Of a stretch of DNA of 64,000 bases, positions 7,861 through 15,058 are shown piece by piece. The DNA lies in the NCBI RefSeq assembly GCF_042684665.1, contig NZ_JBHULY010000006.1:62001-126000 (forward strand). Direction: 5' to 3'. Within the stretch, counting starts at the first letter, position 1; every line of letters starts with the position of its first letter. Below the pieces are notes generated by a model. The model was not told the DNA's origin. It did not search any database and saw only the letters and a program-made list of their open reading frames with translations. The stretch is from Jejuia rubra (lineage in GTDB: Bacteria; Bacteroidota; Bacteroidia; Flavobacteriales; Flavobacteriaceae). The translations under genes and the position numbers were made by a program.

Positions 7861-9110
7861 AACTTCTCAACCAACCTCCAAGCATCCTCAAACGAATTAT
7901 AAAGCGGTACGGGCGCACATCGAATCACATCCGGTTCGCGCCAATCACTGATAACACCCGCTTGGGTTAATTTTTCATGCAAGGATTTGTCTGCGTTCTT
8001 CACCTGAATAGAGAGCTGGCATCCCCGTTCTTCAGGATTTTTAGGAGTGATAATTCGAATGACGTCCTCACCCAAATCTTTCAACAAAAATTCAAAATAG
8101 CCTGTCAACTTTTTAGATTTTTTTGTCAAAGCTACCATGCCAACTTCAGCAAAAATATCCAATGAAGCTTTAATGGCCGCCATAGATAAAATAGGAGGAT
8201 TGCTCAACTGCCAACCTTCGGCGCCTGGCAATTGGTCAAACTCGCCTCGCATGAGGAAACGCGTTTGTTTGTTGTGGCTCCACCAACCTGCAAACCGATT
8301 CAGATCCTTTCGATGGGCATGACGTTCGTGCACAAAGCACCCAGCCAAACTTCCCGGGCCAGAATTCAAATATTTATAGGTACACCAAGCGGCAAAATCT
8401 GCACCCGAGTTGTGTAAATTCAGTTGCACGTTTCCGGCACCGTGCGCACAGTCAAATCCAACAATGCAACCATATTGATGGCCTAATTCTGTAATCCGCT
8501 TTAAATCAAAAAACTGTCCCGTATAATAGTTAACACCGCCAATCATAATTAAGGCGATTTCCTCGCCTTGAGCTTTTAAAATTGTCTCTAAATCTTCATA
8601 ACGCAACAGTTCTTCCCCTTCTCGTGGTTTCCAAAGTGCCAAGCCTTCTTCATCATCAAAACCGTGATGCCGTAATTGCGATTCTACAGCATATTTATCT
8701 GATGGAAATGCATCGCTTTCAATCAATATTTTATAGCGCGATTGGGTCGGTTGGTAAAACGATACCATCAGGAAATGCAAATTGGCCGTTAGGGTATTCA
8801 TTACCACAACTTCAATGGGTTTTGCACCGACAATTTTGGCCATATTTTCCGTTAGAAATTCATGGTATTTCAACCAGGGATTTTTGGCTTCAAAATGGCC
8901 TTCAACACCCAAATTAGCCCAATCTTCCAGCTCTTGATTTACATAAGCTTTGGTCTTTTTGGGCTGCAATCCCAATGAATTGCCTGTCATGTAAATCACT
9001 TCATTTCCTGCCTCGTCTTTCGGTATGTGAAATTGATTTCGGAAAGGTTTTAAAGCATCGTTTCGATCCTGTTCCAATGCGTATTCAAGGCCTAATTTAT
9101 AATCGGACAA
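7824..9110 (-). CDS. kynU: Kynureninase
   Basis: 428 residues, PLP-dependent fold-type I hydrolase. The Schiff-base Lys is in AAWCTYKYLNSGPG near residue 247, preceded by the cofactor Asp in GFDCAHGAGN; GNSLGLQP near the N-terminus is also family typical. It cleaves (3-hydroxy)kynurenine to (3-hydroxy)anthranilate and alanine. It is the first gene of the operon, with a TAnnTTTG box upstream. The start codon is TTG at 9110 (MSDYKLGLEY), and no in-frame ATG fits. Its last seven residues come from a repeat half-element. Tryptophan dioxygenase and kynurenine formamidase are not in the window. Confidence 0.95.
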   Translation of the reverse strand: MSDYKLGLEYALEQDRNDALKPFRNQFHIPKDEAGNEVIYMTGNSLGLQPKKTKAYVNQELEDWANLGVEGHFEAKNPWLKYHEFLTENMAKIVGAKPIEVVVMNTLTANLHFLMVSFYQPTQSRYKILIESDAFPSDKYAVESQLRHHGFDDEEGLALWKPREGEELLRYEDLETILKAQGEEIALIMIGGVNYYTGQFFDLKRITELGHQYGCIVGFDCAHGAGNVQLNLHNSGADFAAWCTYKYLNSGPGSLAGCFVHERHAHRKDLNRFAGWWSHNKQTRFLMRGEFDQLPGAEGWQLSNPPILSMAAIKASLDIFAEVGMVALTKKSKKLTGYFEFLLKDLGEDVIRIITPKNPEERGCQLSIQVKNADKSLHEKLTQAGVISDWREPDVIRCAPVPLYNSFEDAWRLVEKLKPILTFPKGRN

Positions 9111-9135
9111 AATGATTTTGATTTTGGGTGTATCA

Positions 9136-9143
9136 CAAAAATA
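9136..9143 (-). promoter_or_regulatory. Probable -7 box of the kynurenine operon promoter
   Basis: TATTTTTG on the minus strand, matching the Bacteroidota -7 consensus TAnnTTTG, about 25 nt before the kynU TTG start. I could not place a convincing -33 TTTG. Confidence 0.5.
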
Positions 9144-9227
9144 GGCATTAAATGTTTAGGAAGAAGTGCAAAATTGCGACTTTAAATTACATTGAAATTT
9201 TCGTATCTTTAGTACAAACTAAAAGCT

Positions 9228-9647
9228 ATGGGGAAAATAAAAGAGTATTCAAACGGTGAAACCACGGTGGTTTGGGAGGCCGGTAAATGTATCCATTCGG
9301 CTATTTGCGCTAAGGGGTTGCCAAAAGTTTTTCGACCAAGATTGCGACCTTGGATTAAAATGGACGAGGCAGAAACAGAGGCCATCATTAATCAGGTGAA
9401 ACAATGCCCATCTGGAGCTTTGAGTTATTATATGAACGATGAAAAAGACCAATCTTCGCAAACCATGGAAACTAAAGTTGAGGTTTTGGAGGATGGTCCA
9501 TTACTGGTCTATGGAACTTTAAAAGTAGTAGCAAAAGACGGTTCTTCAGAAGCAAAAAATAAAACTACGGCCTTTTGCAGATGTGGAAAATCTGAAAATA
9601 AACCCTATTGCGACGGGGCACACGTAAAAGCAGAATTTAAAGGTTAA
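9228..9647 (+). CDS. CDGSH iron-sulfur protein with N-terminal mono-cluster domain
   Basis: 139 residues, two iron-sulfur modules. The N-terminal part (about residues 10-65) has CIHSAICAKGLPKVF and a later CPSGALSYY, the Fer4_19-type divergent 4Fe-4S pattern. The C-terminal part has CRCGKSENKPYCDGAH, the CDGSH 2Fe-2S signature with three Cys and one His. Probably a cytosolic electron-transfer or redox-sensing protein; partner unknown. It is divergent from the kynurenine operon, which needs redox chemistry for Kmo, but a link is only positional. A TATCTTTA box lies upstream and a hairpin at 9673-9704 follows. Confidence 0.9.
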   Translation: MGKIKEYSNGETTVVWEAGKCIHSAICAKGLPKVFRPRLRPWIKMDEAETEAIINQVKQCPSGALSYYMNDEKDQSSQTMETKVEVLEDGPLLVYGTLKVVAKDGSSEAKNKTTAFCRCGKSENKPYCDGAHVKAEFKG

Positions 9648-9672
9648 CCGTTAAAAAAGTGCTAAAAAAGAT

Positions 9673-9704
9673 AAAGCGCTTCAATATAATTATTGAGGCG
9701 CTTT
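9673..9704 (+). terminator. Hairpin downstream of the CDGSH gene
   Basis: A 14-bp stem (AAAGCGCTTCAATA with TATTGAGGCGCTTT, one G-T pair) with a 4-nt loop. Little T-tract follows, so termination may be partial. Confidence 0.6.
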
Positions 9705-9786
9705 AGATATATATAGACGCGTGTGCGGAAAAAACGGTTTGCTTTATTTACGATATTTGTCGTGAAATAGACGTTTGCTTACAGTT

Positions 9787-10587
9787 ATGGATAAAAATCA
9801 ATCCTTTTTCGAAACCAACAAGTCAACCTGGAATGATAAGGTCAAAGTTCATGCCAAAAGTGAAATGTATGACATGGAGGCATTCAAAAAAGGCAAATCT
9901 TCTTTAATGCCTTATGAATTGGAAGCTTTGGGCGATGTTTCGGGAAAGTCTTTGTTGCATTTGCAATGTCATTTTGGCCAGGATACTTTGAGTTGGAGTA
10001 GAATGGGGGCAAAGTGTACCGGTGTAGATTTAAGTGATGACGGTATTAAATTGGCCAAAGAACTGAATGAAGAATTAAAGTTAGATTCTAAATTTATATG
10101 CTGTAACGTTTTGGATACTTCTGAGTATGTAAAAGAACAATTTGATATTGTTTTTACAAGTTACGGTGTCATAGGTTGGTTGCCAGATTTAAAACCTTGG
10201 GGCAAAATGATTGCTGAACGGTTGAAACCTGGAGGCATTTTTTTTATAGCAGAATTTCACCCAGTGGTTTGGATGTTTGATTATTTGCAGGATGACTCCA
10301 TCATTAAATATGGTTACATGCAAGATGAGGTGATTTATGAAGAATATGAAGGCACCTACGCCGATGAAAACTCAAAAATGGTTAGTAAAGAATATGGTTG
10401 GAATCACGGTTTAGGTGAAGTAGTTTCTTCTTTGACCGAAGCAGGTTTACATATTGAGTATTTAAAAGAATATGACGAAAGCCCTTATGACGTATTGCCC
10501 AATTTGATAAAAACAGATTCTGGTATGTATGTAACTAAGGATAAATTATATCCTTTGATTTTTTGTTTGGGGGCGAGGAAGAAGTGA
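9787..10587 (+). CDS. Class I SAM-dependent methyltransferase
   Basis: 266 residues from ATG 9787 (an in-frame TTG at 9775 is a weaker alternative). Motif I reads SLLHLQCHFGQDTLSW near residue 57, motif II GVDLSDDGI, and the late motif FTSYGVIGWLPDLKPWGK. It matches the Methyltransf_11/25 type enzymes common in Flavobacteriaceae. The substrate is unknown. It stands alone on the plus strand with no operon partner. The 150 bases downstream (10588-10737) show no gene or strong structure. Confidence 0.85.
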   Translation: MDKNQSFFETNKSTWNDKVKVHAKSEMYDMEAFKKGKSSLMPYELEALGDVSGKSLLHLQCHFGQDTLSWSRMGAKCTGVDLSDDGIKLAKELNEELKLDSKFICCNVLDTSEYVKEQFDIVFTSYGVIGWLPDLKPWGKMIAERLKPGGIFFIAEFHPVVWMFDYLQDDSIIKYGYMQDEVIYEEYEGTYADENSKMVSKEYGWNHGLGEVVSSLTEAGLHIEYLKEYDESPYDVLPNLIKTDSGMYVTKDKLYPLIFCLGARKK

Positions 10588-10737
10588 ATTGAGGATTTCG
10601 GTAATATGTTTGTATAGATATTGTTGTGTGATTAAATAAATAACTAAACAAGATGGAGTGGTCGTAGGAAAATCTGAAAAATTGTCCGCTCAAACTAGGA
10701 ACTAATAATTGTTTTTTCCTTGGTGTTGAAATAATAT

Positions 10738-11160
10738 TTATATCTTTTTTCGATAATAATATTTTTCAAATCCTTTTGGGAAATCTGTTTCGGTTCCAAT
10801 TTTTTCAAATCCAAGTTTTTCGTAAAATTCAGGTGCTTGGAATGAAAACGTATCCAAACTTATAAATCTACAATTCCTTTTCTTCGCTTCTTTTTCAGTT
10901 TCCAGAATTAATTTTTTCCCTATTCCACTGTTCCTGTTCTCAGATTTAACAACAAAAGTTTTTATTTCCAATGTCCCCCAAATCGAACGCCCATAAAGTC
11001 CCCCAATTATTTCATCGTTATTGTTTCTAACAATTATTTCAATCGGTTTGTTAATTTCATCTTTAAACTGATTAGTTTTACTCCTATTATATTCCACTAA
11101 TAATTCGACCACTTTGTCATAAGATTTTTGGTCAACTTTGTCAGCTACTTTTATATTCAT
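10738..11160 (-). CDS. GNAT family N-acetyltransferase
   Basis: 140 residues from ATG 11160 (an upstream GTG at 11175 would add five residues). The acetyl-CoA loop is SENRNSGIGKKLI, a good R/QxxGxG/A motif A near residue 86, followed by the motif B pattern FYEKLGFEKIG near the C-terminus. Likely a small-molecule or protein N-acetyltransferase; the substrate cannot be read from sequence. Monocistronic, convergent with the methyltransferase gene. Confidence 0.87.
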   Translation of the reverse strand: MNIKVADKVDQKSYDKVVELLVEYNRSKTNQFKDEINKPIEIIVRNNNDEIIGGLYGRSIWGTLEIKTFVVKSENRNSGIGKKLILETEKEAKKRNCRFISLDTFSFQAPEFYEKLGFEKIGTETDFPKGFEKYYYRKKI

Positions 11161-11245
11161 TATACAAATTAACACTATTATCCAGCATTAACGAAGGTAG
11201 GCGAAGAAATCTATATAATCAAATTTCAACTTACACCCTACTAGT

Positions 11246-11273
11246 ATGAGATTCTGAAACGAGTTCAGAATGC
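11246..11273. repeat. GTCATT-type palindromic repeat (intergenic)
   Basis: GATTCTGAAAC next to GAGTTCAGAATG; ATTCTGAA pairs with TTCAGAAT around a 5-nt loop. It lies between the GNAT and msrA genes, in a spot of about 120 bases otherwise without signal. Confidence 0.5.
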
Positions 11274-11281
11274 CAAAAAGC

Positions 11282-11941
11282 TTAATGTGTTTCCTTCAAA
11301 AGCTCCTTAGGGAACTTAGCCTGAAACCGCTTTAACCTCGGGATTGAAACATTTCTGATGTAACTATTATTGGGATGCAAGCGTTCGTAGTTTTGGTGGT
11401 AATCTTCGGCTACCCAAAATTTTTGAAAAGGATATACTTCGGCCGCTATTGTGGCGTTCAGCTTTTTCGCTAAAGCTTCTTTTTTCTTTAAAATAACTTC
11501 CTTTTGCGCTTCATTTTGATAAAAAATAATAGAGCGGTATTGTGAACCGCGATCTGGTCCCTGTCCATTAACCTGGGTGGGGTTTTGGGACGCAAAATAA
11601 GCATCAACTAAAATATCGAAACTGACAATTTTCGGGTCATAAATAACCTCGACGGCTTCGGCATGTCCGGTACGACCCGTATTACTCGTGTCGTAAGTCG
11701 GGTTGTTTGTGTGGCCGCCGGAATAACCGTTAATCACCTCTTTTACACCTTTAATACTTTCATAAACTGCTTCGACGCACCAAAAACAACCGCTGGCAAA
11801 ATAGGCTTTGGCCAGACCATTTTCTATGGAAACGGTCACAGGCTGGGCGTTTTTAACTTCATCCATTTTCTTGCTATTTTGCGCCACATTTTGGCAACTA
11901 AATAACAAGGTTAAAACAAAAAGGGTGATGATATTTTTCAT
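11282..11941 (-). CDS. msrA: Peptide methionine-S-sulfoxide reductase, exported lipoprotein form
   Basis: 219 residues. A lipoprotein signal peptide (MKNIITLFVLTLLFSCQN, lipobox Cys near residue 16) precedes the catalytic domain with GCFWCVEAVYESIKG, the nucleophilic Cys signature of MsrA. YSGGHTNNPTY and the HAEAVEVIYDP stretch are also typical. It reduces Met-S-oxide in cell-envelope proteins. No MsrB domain is fused. Monocistronic. Confidence 0.95.
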   Translation of the reverse strand: MKNIITLFVLTLLFSCQNVAQNSKKMDEVKNAQPVTVSIENGLAKAYFASGCFWCVEAVYESIKGVKEVINGYSGGHTNNPTYDTSNTGRTGHAEAVEVIYDPKIVSFDILVDAYFASQNPTQVNGQGPDRGSQYRSIIFYQNEAQKEVILKKKEALAKKLNATIAAEVYPFQKFWVAEDYHQNYERLHPNNSYIRNVSIPRLKRFQAKFPKELLKETH

Positions 11942-12076
11942 AGCGATATGTTTATGTATACTAAAGTTACTTTTATATAGACGTCTAAAAATACAAAACC
12001 TTAAACGGTTTTGATTTTTTTTCAGGTTTTAAACAATTGGAATATTGCAATATCACGATTAAATTATATAAAAATA

Positions 12077-12103
12077 AACCCTAGCAATAAAATCACTAGG
12101 GTT
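12077..12103 (-). terminator. Intrinsic terminator of the Nif3/coiled-coil operon
   Basis: Eight-bp perfect stem AACCCTAG/CTAGGGTT with an 11-nt loop, followed on the minus strand by TTATTTTTAT. It lies 24 nt after the coiled-coil gene. Confidence 0.75.
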
Positions 12104-12126
12104 CAAATTATATATTTTAAGAAGAA

Positions 12127-12906
12127 CTATAGCTTAGAAAACAGCTTGTCCATTTTTGCCTTTTGCTCTTCTGCAAGGGTCGCGTCCACTAAAATTCTAC
12201 CGCTATGCTCATCGGTAATTACCTTCTTGCGCGAGGCAATTTCCACTTGCACTTGTGGAGGTATGGTAAAAAACGAACCTCCTGATGCCCCTCTTTCAAT
12301 TGGTACAACGGCTAATCCGTTCTTAACATTTTTACGGATTCTATCATAGGCAGACACCAAACGGGCTTCGATCTGAGTTTTGTATTCATCAGATTTCGCA
12401 AGTAATGCTTGCTCCTCTTTTTCCGTTTCGGCCAAAATTGCATCCAATTCGCCTTTTTTGTGCTTTAAGTGGGTTTCGCGCTCCTTTAATTGCTCTTTGG
12501 TTTCAGCAATCACCTCTTTTTTCTGCTCAATTTGTACCTTAAATTCCTTGATATGCTTTTCGGCCAATTGAATTTCCAACTCTTGGAATTCTATTTCCTT
12601 TGATAAAGAGTTGAACTCCCTATTGTTGCGAACATTTTTCTGTTGTTCCGCATATTTTTTCATCAAAGCCTTAGATTCTTCAATCAGGTTCTTTTTTGAA
12701 GAAATATCATTGTCAATAACCTCCAAACCATTAACCAGTTTTTCGAGTCTGATGTTTAATCCTGCAACTTCATCTTCTAAATCTCTAACTTCTAAAGGCA
12801 GTTCTCCACGGACATTTCGAATTTCATCTATGCGGGAATCTATAAGTTGTAAGTCATATAAAGCTCTCAAGCGCTCTTCTACGGTAGCTTCATTCTTTTT
12901 AGCCAT
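12127..12906 (-). CDS. Zinc-ribbon family coiled-coil protein without its zinc cysteines
   Basis: 259 residues. Residues about 30-175 form a long charged coiled-coil hairpin; the C-terminal domain belongs to the C4 zinc-ribbon (DUF164/CT398-like) family. Where other members have CxxC...CPxCGRIL, this protein reads RGASGGSFFTIPPQ and DEHSGRILVD, so the Cys ligands are absent although the fold landmarks (IPPQ, GRIL) remain. The family is thought to assist secretion or nucleic-acid binding; function here is uncertain. It starts 3 nt after the Nif3 stop, so the two are translationally coupled. Confidence 0.85.
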   Translation of the reverse strand: MAKKNEATVEERLRALYDLQLIDSRIDEIRNVRGELPLEVRDLEDEVAGLNIRLEKLVNGLEVIDNDISSKKNLIEESKALMKKYAEQQKNVRNNREFNSLSKEIEFQELEIQLAEKHIKEFKVQIEQKKEVIAETKEQLKERETHLKHKKGELDAILAETEKEEQALLAKSDEYKTQIEARLVSAYDRIRKNVKNGLAVVPIERGASGGSFFTIPPQVQVEIASRKKVITDEHSGRILVDATLAEEQKAKMDKLFSKL

Positions 12907-12909
12907 ACT

Positions 12910-14004
12910 TTAAAAATACTTAACGGGATTGGTATTTGTATTCGATAAAATGATTGCAAAATTAGTAATTTTTTTCTTAAGATAAGCTACCAAAAGATTT
13001 TTTGTGAATTGTTCACTTTCGTAATGGCCAATGTCCGTCAAAAGTATGCGATTTTCGGCTGTGAAAAAGTCGTGGTATTTTAAGTCTGCAGTAACAAAAG
13101 CATCTGCTCCCAAATCTTTGGCAGATGAAATGGCAAAACTTCCGGACCCACCTAAAACAGCAACTTTTTGGATGGTTTTACCCAAAAGTGAAGAATGCCG
13201 AATAACACCAGTATTCATTTTTTCTTTGAGATAACTTAGGAATTCAGTTTCAGACAAGGGTGAGGTCAATTCCCCAACCATACCCATACCTATTTGCTGG
13301 TTTTTATTTTCGATGGTGACCACTTCATAAGCTACTTCTTCATAGGAATGCGCCTCAAAAAGGGTTCGAAGTATTTTGGATTCCAAATGTTTTGCAAAAA
13401 TCACAGTGACTTTAGTTTCAGCTTCGGTATGCGTTTCACCTTTGTTACCGATAGTTGGTGAGGATTCATCATTGCCTTTAAACGTGCCATAACCCTCAAC
13501 ATTAAAACTACAATTGCTATAGTTGCCAATATCCCCAGCTCCTGCTTTAAAAAGTGCAGTCCTTAATGCTTCAGCTTCATTTTTTGGAACATAGGTTGTC
13601 AGTTTTTTGATGGTGCCACTTTGTGGGATAAGAATTTTTTTGTGGGTCAATCCTAATTGATTGCAAATCATATTGTTTACCCCTTGAAAGGCATTGTCCA
13701 GTGCCGTATGCATACTGTAAATAGCAATATCGTGCTTAAGGGCTTTTATTACCACGCGTTCAACATAGGTTTTACCGGTCAACTTTTTTAAACCTTTGAA
13801 AACAATAGGGTGGAAGCTGACGATTAAATTACATTTTTCTGAAATAGCCTCATCAACAACAGATTCAAGTGTGTCTAAAGTGACCAAAACTCCTGTCAAT
13901 TTTGCATTTTTGTCACCCACCAAAAGCCCAACATTGTCAAAATCTTCGGCATAGGAGAGAGGGGCGAGTGCTTCTAAATGGTCAATGACGTCTTGTACAA
14001 TCAT
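12910..14004 (-). CDS. Nif3-like dinuclear metal centre hexameric protein
   Basis: 364 residues, the long DUF34/NIF3 form. Metal-ligand regions are visible: SFHPIVFKGLKKL and MHTALDNAFQGVNN near residues 65-105, and DIGHYESEQF near the C-terminus. An inserted alpha/beta domain of about 110 residues (PII/CutA-like, LTTYVPKNEAE onwards) separates the two halves. The family forms hexameric rings and is often annotated as GTP cyclohydrolase I type 2; activity is unproven. First gene of a two-gene operon with the coiled-coil protein, divergent from lpxK. Confidence 0.92.
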   Translation of the reverse strand: MIVQDVIDHLEALAPLSYAEDFDNVGLLVGDKNAKLTGVLVTLDTLESVVDEAISEKCNLIVSFHPIVFKGLKKLTGKTYVERVVIKALKHDIAIYSMHTALDNAFQGVNNMICNQLGLTHKKILIPQSGTIKKLTTYVPKNEAEALRTALFKAGAGDIGNYSNCSFNVEGYGTFKGNDESSPTIGNKGETHTEAETKVTVIFAKHLESKILRTLFEAHSYEEVAYEVVTIENKNQQIGMGMVGELTSPLSETEFLSYLKEKMNTGVIRHSSLLGKTIQKVAVLGGSGSFAISSAKDLGADAFVTADLKYHDFFTAENRILLTDIGHYESEQFTKNLLVAYLKKKITNFAIILSNTNTNPVKYF

Positions 14005-14021
14005 GGTTTATTTGTTTGCTT

Positions 14022-14029
14022 CAAAGATA
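14022..14029 (-). promoter_or_regulatory. Probable -7 box for the Nif3 operon
   Basis: TATCTTTG on the minus strand, 18 nt upstream of the Nif3 ATG, in the short gap shared with the divergent lpxK gene. Confidence 0.5.
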
Positions 14030-14050
14030 AAATATTATACATTCGCTTAA

Positions 14051-15058
14051 ATGAAGCTTCTTCGAAAAATATTGTTCCCCATTGTACCGGTTTATTTTAT
14101 AGTAACATGGTGTCGCAACAAACTTTACGATTGGGGCATAAAATCATCCACTTCTTTTGATTTTCCCGTCATCTGCGTGGGGAATTTAAGCGTTGGCGGC
14201 ACCGGAAAAACACCAATGATAGAATATTTAATTCGCCTTTTAAAAGATGAAAATAGTTTATCAACTTTAAGCCGGGGTTACAAAAGAAAGACAGAAGGCT
14301 TTCAGTTGGCCAATGAAGATGCCATTGCACAGACCATTGGAGATGAGCCTTATCAATTTTATCATAAATTTGGAAGTGAGGTACAAGTAGCTGTTGATGG
14401 TAATCGTGTGAACGGCATACAACAGCTAAGAAAACTATCAAACCCGCCCAATCTCATTTTGCTGGATGACGCTTATCAACATCGAAAGGTAAAGGCAGGA
14501 TTTTACATTTTACTTACCACTTTTAACAATCCTTATTTTAAGGATATTGTATTGCCAACCGGAGATTTAAGAGAGCCAAGAGGGGGAGCCCAAAGGGCTG
14601 ACATCATAGTTGTAACAAAATGTCCGCCGAATTTAAGTGAGGCTGAAAAGTCGCAATTTGTAAATAGCATCAAGCCAAAAGAAGGACAGTCCGTTTTTTT
14701 CAGTTCGATAGGGTATGCCGATGAGGTGCTTTCCGAAAGATCAAAAAAGAAATTAACAGAATTGGAAAGTTTTACCTTGGTAACTGGCATCGCCAATGCT
14801 CAGCCCCTTGTGGATCACTTAAAACGAAAAGGATTAAGTTTTGAGCATTTAAGTTTTAATGACCATCACGAATTCACTGAAAAGGACATTGCTTTGCTGG
14901 AAAAAAAATTCATGATTTTGACCACCGAAAAAGACTTTATGAGATTGAAACACTACCATTGCTTAATGGGCAAATTATTCTATTTGCCTATTTCGGTGTC
15001 AATGGATGAGCCGGAACAGTTCGATAATTTAGTCAAAAACTATCTGAAGTCTTACTAA
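14051..15058 (+). CDS. lpxK: Tetraacyldisaccharide 4'-kinase
   Basis: 335 residues. An N-terminal membrane-associated helix (LRKILFPIVPVYFIVTW) precedes the P-loop VGGTGKTPMIEYLI near residue 50. RGYKRKTEGF, DEPYQFYHK and LLDDAYQHRKV are LpxK landmarks. It phosphorylates the lipid A precursor disaccharide at the 4' position on the inner face of the inner membrane, consistent with a Gram-negative outer membrane. Its 3' end overlaps the convergent kinase gene by 4 nt. Confidence 0.95.
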   Translation: MKLLRKILFPIVPVYFIVTWCRNKLYDWGIKSSTSFDFPVICVGNLSVGGTGKTPMIEYLIRLLKDENSLSTLSRGYKRKTEGFQLANEDAIAQTIGDEPYQFYHKFGSEVQVAVDGNRVNGIQQLRKLSNPPNLILLDDAYQHRKVKAGFYILLTTFNNPYFKDIVLPTGDLREPRGGAQRADIIVVTKCPPNLSEAEKSQFVNSIKPKEGQSVFFSSIGYADEVLSERSKKKLTELESFTLVTGIANAQPLVDHLKRKGLSFEHLSFNDHHEFTEKDIALLEKKFMILTTEKDFMRLKHYHCLMGKLFYLPISVSMDEPEQFDNLVKNYLKSY

